A stretch of 64,000 bases of DNA, from assembly GCF_003115845.1 (NCBI RefSeq), contig NZ_KZ819022.1, positions 310,001 through 374,000 on the forward strand, written 5' to 3'. Each line of letters opens with the position of its first letter. Position 1 is the stretch's first letter. The translations under genes and the position numbers were made by a program. This DNA comes from Brenneria roseae subsp. roseae. GTDB lineage: Bacteria > Pseudomonadota > Gammaproteobacteria > Enterobacterales > Enterobacteriaceae. The notes beneath the pieces are model-generated. The model saw only the letters and a list, made by a program, of their open reading frames with translations, made no database searches and was not told the DNA's origin. Below, piece by piece: positions 57,610 to 64,000 of this stretch.

Positions 57610-59145
57610 ATGCTACTACCTTGGCTAATTCTTATCCCCTTTATCGGCGGTCTGCTGTGTTGGCAGCTTGAGCGTTTTGGTACGAAAGTACCGCGCTGGA
57701 TCGCGTTGATTGCTATGGGGCTGACTCTGGCGCTATCTCTGCAACTGTGGTTGCAAGGTGGCTATTCGCTGGCAACACCCAATGGACTGCCGCAGTGGCA
57801 GGCCGAGTTCAATGTTCCATGGATCCCTCGTTTTGGTATTGATATCCATCTCGCATTGGATGGCCTGTCGATACTGATGGTGGTGTTGACCGGTTTACTG
57901 GGGGTTCTGGCGATCCTCTGTTCGTGGAATGAAATTCAACGCTATCAGGGTTTCTTCCATTTGAATCTGCTATGGATTCTGGGCGCCGTCATTGGGGTCT
58001 TCGTCGCTATCGACTTGTTCCTGTTCTTCTTCTTCTGGGAGATGATGCTGGTGCCGATGTATTTCCTGATCGCACTGTGGGGACACAAAGGCTCCGACGG
58101 TAAAACCCGTATTACCGCCGCGACCAAGTTTTTCATCTATACCCAGGCCAGCGGGCTGGTGATGTTGATTGCGATTCTGGCGCTGGTATTTGTGCACTAT
58201 AACGCGACTGGCGAGTGGACATTCAACTATGAGAAGCTGATCGATACCCCGATGTCCCGTGGCGTCGAATATCTGTTGATGCTCGGCTTCTTCATCGCTT
58301 TTGCCGTGAAAATGCCGGTGGTGCCGCTGCATGGCTGGTTGCCGGACGCGCACAGCCAGGCGCCGACGGCGGGTTCTGTCGACCTTGCGGGTATTTTGCT
58401 GAAAACGGCGGCCTATGGTCTGCTTCGTTTCAGCCTGCCGCTGTTCCCGAATGCTTCACATGAATTCGCGCCTATCGCCATGTGGCTTGGCGTGATCGGG
58501 ATTTTCTATGGCGCATGGATGGCCTTTAATCAAACCGATATCAAGCGCTTGATTGCCTATACCTCCGTTTCCCACATGGGATTCGTGATGATTGCCATTT
58601 ATTCCGGCAGTCAGTTGGCCTATCAGGGGGCGGTCATTCAAATGATTGCGCACGGTCTGTCCGCCGCGGGCCTGTTTATTCTGTGCGGCCAACTGTACGA
58701 ACGTCTGCACACCCGCGATATGCGCGAGATGGGGGGCCTGTGGGCACGCCTGAAATATCTGCCCGCGCTGTCGCTGTTTTTTGCAGTGGCCACGCTGGGG
58801 ATGCCGGGCACGGGCAACTTTGTCGGCGAATTCATGATTCTGTTCGGCAGCTACCAGGTGGTGCCGATGATCACGGTGATTTCAACATTTGGTCTGGTAT
58901 TTGCGTCGGTGTATTCGCTGATCATGATGCAACGCGCTTACTATGGCGCGCCGAAATCCGATCGGTTGTTGCAGAGTATGTCGATGCGTGAATTGTCCAT
59001 CGTGATGTTGTTGGTGGTATTGCTGGTGTTGTTAGGGGTGTTCCCGCAACCGATTCTGGATACCTCCAGTGCCGCGATGTCAAATATCCAGCAGTGGTTC
59101 ATGTCGTCTGCTCCAGATTCAATAATTTCAACAACAAGGCCGTAA
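57610..59145 (+). CDS. nuoM: NADH-quinone oxidoreductase subunit M NuoM
   Basis: The second antiporter-like subunit, 511 residues (E. coli 509) with 14 predicted membrane helices. The proton-path Glu is in LFFFFWEMMLVPMYFLIALWG and the Lys in AVKMPVVPLHGWLPDAHSQAPTAGSVDLAGILLKTAAYGLLR. It follows nuoL after a gap containing a stem-loop; nuoN starts six bases after its stop. Confidence 0.98.
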   Translation: MLLPWLILIPFIGGLLCWQLERFGTKVPRWIALIAMGLTLALSLQLWLQGGYSLATPNGLPQWQAEFNVPWIPRFGIDIHLALDGLSILMVVLTGLLGVLAILCSWNEIQRYQGFFHLNLLWILGAVIGVFVAIDLFLFFFFWEMMLVPMYFLIALWGHKGSDGKTRITAATKFFIYTQASGLVMLIAILALVFVHYNATGEWTFNYEKLIDTPMSRGVEYLLMLGFFIAFAVKMPVVPLHGWLPDAHSQAPTAGSVDLAGILLKTAAYGLLRFSLPLFPNASHEFAPIAMWLGVIGIFYGAWMAFNQTDIKRLIAYTSVSHMGFVMIAIYSGSQLAYQGAVIQMIAHGLSAAGLFILCGQLYERLHTRDMREMGGLWARLKYLPALSLFFAVATLGMPGTGNFVGEFMILFGSYQVVPMITVISTFGLVFASVYSLIMMQRAYYGAPKSDRLLQSMSMRELSIVMLLVVLLVLLGVFPQPILDTSSAAMSNIQQWFMSSAPDSIISTTRP

Positions 59146-59151
59146 TTCGCC

Positions 59152-60609
59152 ATGACAATAACTCCTCAACAACTAATCGCGCTATCGCCGCTGTTAATCG
59201 TCGGATTGACGGTAGTGGTTGTGATGCTGTGCATTGCGTGGCGACGCAACCATTTTGTTAACGCAACCGTGACGGTTATCGGCCTGAATATTGCGCTGCT
59301 GTCGCTTTACTTTGTCGGCCAGGCAGGGCCAATGGATGTGACGCCGTTACTGCGTGTTGATGGCTTTTCCATGTTTTATACAGGACTGGTGCTGCTAGCC
59401 AGTCTGGCAACCAGCACCTTTGCTTATCCGTGGCTGGAAGGCTATCCGGATAATCGTGATGAGTTCTATTTACTGGTTCTCATTGCTGCGCTAGGGGGGA
59501 TTTTGCTGGCGAGTGCGAATCATCTTGCTGCGCTGTTCATCGGTATTGAATTGATATCTCTGCCGCTGTTCGGCCTGATTGGTTACGCATTCCGTCAGAA
59601 ACGCTCGCTGGAAGCCAGTATCAAATACATGTTGCTTTCCGCCGCCGCATCTTCTTTCTTGCTGTTTGGTATGGCGCTGGTGTACGCCGAGTCCGGCGAT
59701 CTGAGCTTTGCCAGCCTGGGTAGCAGCCTGAGCGATCAGCAGATTCACGAACCGCTACTGTTGGCGGGGCTGGGGATGATGATCGTGGGTCTGGGCTTTA
59801 AACTGTCTCTGGTTCCCTTCCAACTGTGGACTCCGGACGTATACCAGGGCGCGCCTGCCCCCGTGTCAACATTTCTGGCTACTGCCAGTAAAATTGCCAT
59901 TTTTGGTGCGGTCATGCGTTTGTTCCTCTACGCGCCGATGGTCGATAGTGATTCTATCAGAATGGTATTGGGGCTGATTGCCATTGCTTCCATCCTGTTT
60001 GGCAACGTGATGGCGGTCTCGCAGAGCAATATCAAACGTTTGCTGGGGTACTCGTCTATTGCGCATCTGGGTTACCTGTTGGTTGCGCTGATTGCGGTGC
60101 AAAGCCATCAGATGGCGCTGGAAACCGTGGGTGTGTATCTGGTGGGGTATCTGTTCAGTAGCCTGGGCGCGTTCGGTGTGGTCAGCCTGATGTCCAGCCC
60201 GTATCGCGGCCCGGATGCTGATTCACTGTTCTCTTATCGCGGCCTGTTCTGGCATAAACCGATTCTGTCCGCAGTGATGACGGTGATGATGCTGTCGCTG
60301 GCGGGTATTCCGATGACTCTGGGCTTTTTCGGTAAATTCTATGTTCTGGCCGTCGGTGTGAATGCCGAACTATGGTGGTTAACCGGCGCTGTTGTGCTGG
60401 GGAGCGCCATCGGTCTTTACTATTATCTGCGCGTGATGGTCAGTCTGTATCTGAGCGCGCCGCAAGTGCTACAGCGTGATACGCCAAGCAACTGGGCGCT
60501 GACCGCAGGTGGCGTGGTGGTTCTTATTTCCTCCATCGCCGTACTGTTCCTTGGGGTCTATCCACAACCGCTGATCTCTCTGGTGCAATTAGCGCAGCCA
60601 ATGATGTAA
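59152..60609 (+). CDS. nuoN: NADH-quinone oxidoreductase subunit N NuoN
   Basis: The third antiporter-like subunit, 485 residues, the same as E. coli. The characteristic Lys is in [45 protein letters not shown]. It is the last gene of the operon and is closed by a strong terminator 24 bp beyond the stop codon. Confidence 0.98.
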   Translation: MTITPQQLIALSPLLIVGLTVVVVMLCIAWRRNHFVNATVTVIGLNIALLSLYFVGQAGPMDVTPLLRVDGFSMFYTGLVLLASLATSTFAYPWLEGYPDNRDEFYLLVLIAALGGILLASANHLAALFIGIELISLPLFGLIGYAFRQKRSLEASIKYMLLSAAASSFLLFGMALVYAESGDLSFASLGSSLSDQQIHEPLLLAGLGMMIVGLGFKLSLVPFQLWTPDVYQGAPAPVSTFLATASKIAIFGAVMRLFLYAPMVDSDSIRMVLGLIAIASILFGNVMAVSQSNIKRLLGYSSIAHLGYLLVALIAVQSHQMALETVGVYLVGYLFSSLGAFGVVSLMSSPYRGPDADSLFSYRGLFWHKPILSAVMTVMMLSLAGIPMTLGFFGKFYVLAVGVNAELWWLTGAVVLGSAIGLYYYLRVMVSLYLSAPQVLQRDTPSNWALTAGGVVVLISSIAVLFLGVYPQPLISLVQLAQPMM

Positions 60610-60632
60610 TCACAGACGACAGTCTGATTGAT

Positions 60633-60668
60633 AAAAAAGCCGTTGATGAGAATCAGCGGCTTTTTTTT
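60633..60668 (+). terminator. Intrinsic terminator of the nuo operon
   Basis: AAAAAAGCCGTTGAT, loop GAGA, ATCAGCGGCTTTTTT followed by more T: a 15-bp stem with one T-G pair and an eight-base T-run. Confidence 0.95.
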
Positions 60669-60741
60669 ATCCGTTATTCGCAGAAAAAGGGCACTTTAGG
60701 AATGATCCGCCCACATCTGACGCAGAAGGCGCGCAGAATTG

Positions 60742-60752
60742 TCTATAGTTAA
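60742..60752 (+). promoter_or_regulatory. Sigma-S-type -10 element of elaB
   Basis: TCTATAGTTAA matches the extended sigma-S -10 motif KCTATACTTAA at ten of eleven positions and lies 37 bp upstream of the elaB ATG. No clear -35 is visible, which is common for sigma-S promoters; E. coli elaB is a stationary-phase gene. Confidence 0.55.
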
Positions 60753-60788
60753 TCGGACAATGATTTTTCATAGAAGAGGGAGAACATT

Positions 60789-61100
60789 ATGGCAGCAGCA
60801 AAGCAACAGCCTGAAGAAATTCGTATTGATGATGACTTAAAACTTTTGTCCGAGACGTTGGATGAGTTACTGCGTTACTCTGGGGATCAGGCCGATAAAG
60901 CCTATCTGGATTTGAAAAAGGGAGCAGAGAAAGCCTTGCTGGAGGTGAAAGCGCGTATTGGTGCAACCGATAGTTACTATGCACGGGCAAAGCAGGTTGC
61001 GGATAAAGCTGACGTCTATGTACACGACAAGCCATGGCATGGTATCGGTATTGGTGCAACCATCGGACTGGTTCTGGGGTTATTACTGGCAAAACGCTAG
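60789..61100 (+). CDS. elaB: ElaB/YqjD/DUF883-family membrane-anchored ribosome-binding protein
   Basis: A 103-residue stationary-phase protein. The N-terminal two thirds are a charged helix (IDDDLKLLSETLDELLRYSGDQADKAYLDLKKGAEKALLEVKARIG), and the C-terminus is a single membrane anchor (WHGIGIGATIGLVLGLLLAKR). E. coli paralogues bind ribosomes and tether them to the inner membrane, and ElaB protects against oxidative and heat stress. It lies after nuoN, close to its E. coli position, with a sigma-S-like promoter upstream. Confidence 0.93.
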   Translation: MAAAKQQPEEIRIDDDLKLLSETLDELLRYSGDQADKAYLDLKKGAEKALLEVKARIGATDSYYARAKQVADKADVYVHDKPWHGIGIGATIGLVLGLLLAKR

Positions 61101-61162
61101 TGGTCTGATGAAAATATGTAATGCCCAACTGAACTGATTTTCACACATGGCAGGCTAAATGC

Positions 61163-61208
61163 AGCAAACATTCTGTAGCGGTATCATTTCGACAGAATGT
61201 TTGCTTTT
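61163..61208 (+). terminator. Hairpin terminator after elaB
   Basis: AGCAAACATTCTGT and ACAGAATGTTTGCT form a perfect 14-bp stem around a 15-base loop and are followed by further T residues. It lies 62 bp after the elaB stop codon, between convergent elaB and treC. Confidence 0.7.
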
Positions 61209-61265
61209 AGTGCGAAGTCATCCCGATATGCCTATTGCTTCTTTTATTATCATTTCTCACCGCAC

Positions 61266-62957
61266 TTAAATCTTATCCTCCCGTTCGGGCATCCCTTGTA
61301 CCCAATAAATGGCCTCAAAAGGCCGTAGCGTCAATGTACCCGGTTGGTCGGCTGCATCGACATAGTTGCTCAATAGCAAGCGCCAGCGACGATCGTCAGC
61401 GTTGATAATAGGCGGCGATTGCCAGCTTTGGGGCGTTTTCCCAAGATTCGCCACAACCAATAGTCGCTGACCACGCCAGCATCGCTGATAACACCAGAGG
61501 GAAGGATGATTGGGCAGTAGATCCTGATAATCACCGTGGGTGAGTAGCGGAAGCTCTTTACGCATAAGGATCAATTGCTGATAGGTATAGAAGATCGAAT
61601 TTTTATCGGCCAGGGCCTGTTCGATATTAATCTGCGGATAATTGCTGCAAAGTTGCAGCCACGGAGTACCGGTGGTAAATCCCGCCTGTTCACCCCCCTC
61701 CCACTGCATTGGCGTTCGACTGTTATCCCGCGAGCGGGCCGCGAGGATTGCCAGTAGACGCGCATCCGACTGCGCGCCGCCGCTTTGTTCGGCAAACATG
61801 TTCAGGCTTTCCACGTCCCGATACTGGCTTAATGCTGTGTAGCCGGGATTGGTCATGCCGATTTCTTCTCCCTGATAGATATAAGGCGTTCCCTGCATAC
61901 CGTGTAGCACCATCGCCAGCATTTTGGCGGAATGAACCCGGTATTTTCCCTCATCGCCGAAGCGTGAAACGATGCGGGGCTGGTCATGATTACACCAGAA
62001 AAGCGCATTCCAGGCGTGGTTGTGCATTCCCTGTTGCCACTGATTCATTACCTGTTTCAACTGAACAAAATCCGGTTGTGCCTGAGTCCACTTTTCCCCA
62101 TTGGGATAATCAACTTTCAAATGATGGAAATTGAAGGTCATGGAAAGTTCGCTGCCGTCTAATGCCGCGTAACGACGGCATTGCTCAAGTGAGGTGGATG
62201 ACATTTCTCCCGCGGTCATCAGTCCGCGTGGCTGAAAAACATCCCGGCTGAATTCTTGCAGATAGTGGTGAATGCGCGGACCATCCGTATAGAAGCGTCT
62301 TCCGTCACCGTGTTCGTCGTCAGGAAAATCTTGCCGTTTGGAAACCAGATTGATGGCGCCCAGTCGTAGCCCGTCGATTCCCTTATCTGCCCAGAATTCG
62401 CAAACCTTTTTCAACGCTTCACGTACCCGCGGATGTTCCCAATTGAGATCGGCCTGTTCGGTGGCAAAAAGATGCAGGTAGTACTGTTCGCTTTCGGCAT
62501 GCCATTGCCAGGCCGGGCCACCGAATTTGGAACGCCAGTTATTCGGCAGATCTTCGCCGTTACCTTCCCGCCAGATATAAAAATGGCGATAAGCACTGCG
62601 ACGATCCTGAGCGGCCTGGAACCAGCGGTGCCGCGTCGAGGTATGATTAAAAACCATATCCATTATGATGCGGATACGGCGCCGATGCGCTTCGGCAATC
62701 AGCGTTTCCATATCCGCCATCGTGCCATAAGCGGGATCGATAACGCAGTAGTCGGCGATATCGTAGCCGTTATCAATCTGTGGAGAGAGGTAAACAGGGG
62801 TAAGCCAGATAGCGTCAATGCCCAGAAGTCGCAGGTAATCAAGCCGCGAGGTAATACCTCTGATATCGCCCATGCCATTGCCTGTGCTGTCCTGAAAGCT
62901 TTTCGGGTAGATCTGATAAATCACACCGTTTTGCCACCAGGGGAGGGATGTAGCCAT
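61266..62957 (-). CDS. treC: Trehalose-6-phosphate hydrolase TreC with missing catalytic nucleophile
   Basis: TreC splits trehalose 6-phosphate taken up by the trehalose PTS into glucose and glucose 6-phosphate. The 563-residue GH13 protein aligns without gaps with E. coli TreC (551) over at least its first 330 residues (WWQNGVIYQIYPKSFQD, DMVFNHTSTRH, NNWRSKFGG, ADLNWE). The acid/base Glu251 (TAGEMSS) and the third acidic residue Asp325 (CNHDQPR) are present, but the nucleophile Asp200 of GLRLD is Gly (codon GGC, 62358-62360). One base change explains it. No frameshift or early stop is seen. treB, which precedes treC in E. coli, is not adjacent. It is probably inactive as a hydrolase unless the base call is wrong. 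Confidence 0.9.
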   Translation of the reverse strand: MATSLPWWQNGVIYQIYPKSFQDSTGNGMGDIRGITSRLDYLRLLGIDAIWLTPVYLSPQIDNGYDIADYCVIDPAYGTMADMETLIAEAHRRRIRIIMDMVFNHTSTRHRWFQAAQDRRSAYRHFYIWREGNGEDLPNNWRSKFGGPAWQWHAESEQYYLHLFATEQADLNWEHPRVREALKKVCEFWADKGIDGLRLGAINLVSKRQDFPDDEHGDGRRFYTDGPRIHHYLQEFSRDVFQPRGLMTAGEMSSTSLEQCRRYAALDGSELSMTFNFHHLKVDYPNGEKWTQAQPDFVQLKQVMNQWQQGMHNHAWNALFWCNHDQPRIVSRFGDEGKYRVHSAKMLAMVLHGMQGTPYIYQGEEIGMTNPGYTALSQYRDVESLNMFAEQSGGAQSDARLLAILAARSRDNSRTPMQWEGGEQAGFTTGTPWLQLCSNYPQINIEQALADKNSIFYTYQQLILMRKELPLLTHGDYQDLLPNHPSLWCYQRCWRGQRLLVVANLGKTPQSWQSPPIINADDRRWRLLLSNYVDAADQPGTLTLRPFEAIYWVQGMPEREDKI

Positions 62958-63249
62958 GACGCTCTCCTCGTTTAGTCAAGGTATGAAAGCGGTTCGATGT
63001 CTGCCCGCTTGCGGCCAACCTATCCAGTTTAATAAGACGATCAATGTCCTGCGGCTGTAACCCTGTCCTTTACGTCTGGATCGCTAATCGAATGGGATAA
63101 AAAAGCGAGAGAGACAAGATAAGCATAGCGCATTGAGCTGTTTTTAAACGGGAAGTTTACATCACCCGTCTGGCGTGTTTTTCCACCGGGGAGCGTATGG
63201 CGGGGAGAGTAAATATCCGCCTGCGTTGAGGCGGATTTTAAGCCCTTAT
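62958..63249. other. Region upstream of treC
   Basis: 292 bp between treC and the acetyltransferase gene, both on the minus strand. I see no gene and no remnant of treB. TAAAC-N5-GTTTA at 63145-63159 is a possible small operator. The acetyltransferase terminator hairpin lies at its right end. Confidence 0.4.
63215..63236 (-). terminator. Hairpin after the acetyltransferase gene
   Basis: ATCCGCCT, loop of six, AGGCGGAT makes a perfect 8-bp stem 13 bp past the stop codon. The T-run on the minus strand is weak (ATTTACT). Confidence 0.5.
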
Positions 63250-63780
63250 TCAGGCTGGGTAGTGATAAATGTTCTGGTCGAAATCACAATCGCCTATTCT
63301 CTCCGCATTTTTGTCTAGCCGATAAAAACGAAAGCCGAGTCGTTGCGCCAGCGCATTGCTGCGCTCGTTCTCAACCGACGCTTTGATGACGCAGCGTTCG
63401 ATGATTCCGGCAGAAAGATACGCCTTGATCATGGTACTCACGGCCAGAGAAACAATGCCTTTACCTTCAAATGCTGCGGCAATCCAATAACCAATTACCC
63501 CCGTTTTATGCCGGAGGGTATTGAATGAAACGATACCGGCGATAGCATCATCCCAGCGGATAACGTATACCGCCGCCGTTCCGGCCGCGAAGGCATCCCG
63601 GTTGGCTTTGATCGTCTTGCGTGAGTCATCAATGCAGGTGACGGAATCAGGCCAGGGCAGCGTTCTGCGCAGGCGCGGTTTTTCTTGCTGAATCAGCGCA
63701 AAAATGGCAGCAGCATCACTCTCATCCTGAATGCTCAAATGTAAATGCGGTGGATAATGCAGCTCAGACAGTGTTTTCAT
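63250..63780 (-). CDS. GNAT-family acetyltransferase, RimJ/RimL-like
   Basis: A 176-residue acetyltransferase resembling ribosomal-protein N-acetyltransferase RimL: an N-terminal LSELHYPPHLHLSIQDESDAAAIFALI region, LRRTLPWPDSV, the GIVSFNTL strand, and the acetyl-CoA loop region GYWIAAAFEGKGIVSLAVS (about 98-116), then IKASVENERSNALAQRLGF. The substrate is not known; similar enzymes act on L12 or free amines. ATG 63780 has GGGGA seven bases upstream; start codons at 63783 and 63798 are in frame. Confidence 0.82.
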   Translation of the reverse strand: MKTLSELHYPPHLHLSIQDESDAAAIFALIQQEKPRLRRTLPWPDSVTCIDDSRKTIKANRDAFAAGTAAVYVIRWDDAIAGIVSFNTLRHKTGVIGYWIAAAFEGKGIVSLAVSTMIKAYLSAGIIERCVIKASVENERSNALAQRLGFRFYRLDKNAERIGDCDFDQNIYHYPA

Positions 63781-63825
63781 CATGACTTCCCCAATCAATG
63801 TTTCTGTCCTCCTTTCATCGTGATA

Positions 63826-64000
63826 TTACGCTTGTAGCGTACCGTCGATAATCGTCACGCTGTGCCCGCCGACCCACGGTTCATCGTTCAGATAAGTGAT
63901 AAAAAGTCGGCCGTCACATTGACGCCTGATGCCTTGCCGGACGCTGTAACCCAAATCTTCGGTAATATTATCCGGGTAATGCTGATGCCGCAGTAGCGCA
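63826..64000 (-). CDS. Unrecognised protein, C-terminal fragment (gene runs off the window)
   Basis: The last 57 codons of a minus-strand gene whose start is beyond the window. The fragment is open throughout and ends ...WVGGHSVTIIDGTLQA before a TAA at 63826. It is hydrophilic, contains LRHQHYPDNITEDLGYSV near its visible start, and has no membrane segment. I do not recognise the family. The strand and 46-bp spacing to the acetyltransferase start suggest cotranscription. Confidence 0.6.
   Translation of the reverse strand, partial: ALLRHQHYPDNITEDLGYSVRQGIRRQCDGRLFITYLNDEPWVGGHSVTIIDGTLQA

Noticed and set aside
62433-62975. 180-codon plus-strand open frame opposite treC
   Set aside because: Antisense to the conserved N-terminal half of treC; no independent support.
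1-64000. Search for CRISPR arrays, insertion sequences, prophage genes, tRNAs, toxin-antitoxin or anti-phage clusters
   Set aside because: None seen. The only accessory blocks are the DMT gene, the ethanolamine cassette, the PTS/LacI cassette and the treC end of the window, and none shows integrase genes, att-like repeats or a tRNA boundary.

Overview
The window is a stretch of chromosome from an enterobacterium, most likely a plant-associated member of the Pectobacteriaceae (Dickeya/Pectobacterium/Brenneria group). The reasons are gene order and protein identity. Nearly every gene has an obvious E. coli K-12 counterpart from the 50-52 min region in the same relative order (yfcA-epmC-yfcL-mnmC-fabB-yfcJ-flk-pdxB-usg-truA-dedA-accD-folC-dedD-cvpA-purF-ubiX-hisJQMP-yfcH-folX-yfcG ... 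yfcE-yfcD ... pta-ackA-yfbV-yfbU-hxpA-yfbS-yfbR-alaA-lrhA-nuoA-N-elaB). The LrhA homologue reads like the PecT/HexA virulence repressor of soft-rot bacteria. The species assignment is inference. I see no tRNA, rRNA, insertion sequence, prophage or CRISPR array.

Layout. 1-9 kb: yfcA (5' end missing), the EF-P hydroxylase epmC, yfcL, then mnmC and fabB divergent around adjacent FadR-like and FabR-like sites, the MFS gene yfcJ convergent with and overlapping flk, and a DMT-family exporter not found at this place in E. coli. 8.8-18.9 kb: housekeeping biosynthesis (pdxB-usg-truA, dedA, accD, folC-dedD, cvpA-purF behind a PurR box, ubiX). 18.9-22.4 kb: the hisJQMP basic amino-acid ABC importer, with a good sigma-54 promoter and two NtrC-like sites 21 bp apart upstream. 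22.4-24.6 kb: yfcH, folX, yfcG on the minus strand. 25-28.7 kb: an accessory ethanolamine cassette (permease, eutB, eutC) with no microcompartment genes. 28.9-30.1 kb: yfcE and yfcD. 30.2-33.5 kb: an accessory ascorbate-type PTS (IIA-IIB-IIC) facing a GntR-like LacI-family regulator across a region rich in operator-like palindromes. 33.7-37.1 kb: ackA-pta with a terminator-like hairpin between them. 37.5-44.8 kb: yfbV, yfbU, hxpA, yfbS, yfbR, alaA, lrhA/pecT. 45.3-60.6 kb: the complete 13-gene nuo operon for NADH dehydrogenase I. 60.8-64 kb: elaB, treC, a RimL-like acetyltransferase and the 3' end of an unrecognised gene.

The backbone is ordinary; the notable signals are small. (1) treC is full length, but its catalytic nucleophile Asp200 is Gly by one base change, and no treB lies beside it. 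(2) The PTS/LacI cassette has two TAGCGCTA palindromes forming a 13-bp inverted repeat next to a CRP-like site; its substrate is unknown. (3) hisJQMP appears to be under nitrogen control and has one binding protein instead of ArgT plus HisJ. (4) EutC lacks the N-terminal segment that in Salmonella targets the enzyme to microcompartments. (5) A short ORF with a good ribosome-binding site lies in the nuo leader. (6) Several short tandem repeats, a perfect 16-bp palindrome and intercistronic hairpins lie in gaps that are otherwise unexplained. I did not find a clearly new multigene system.
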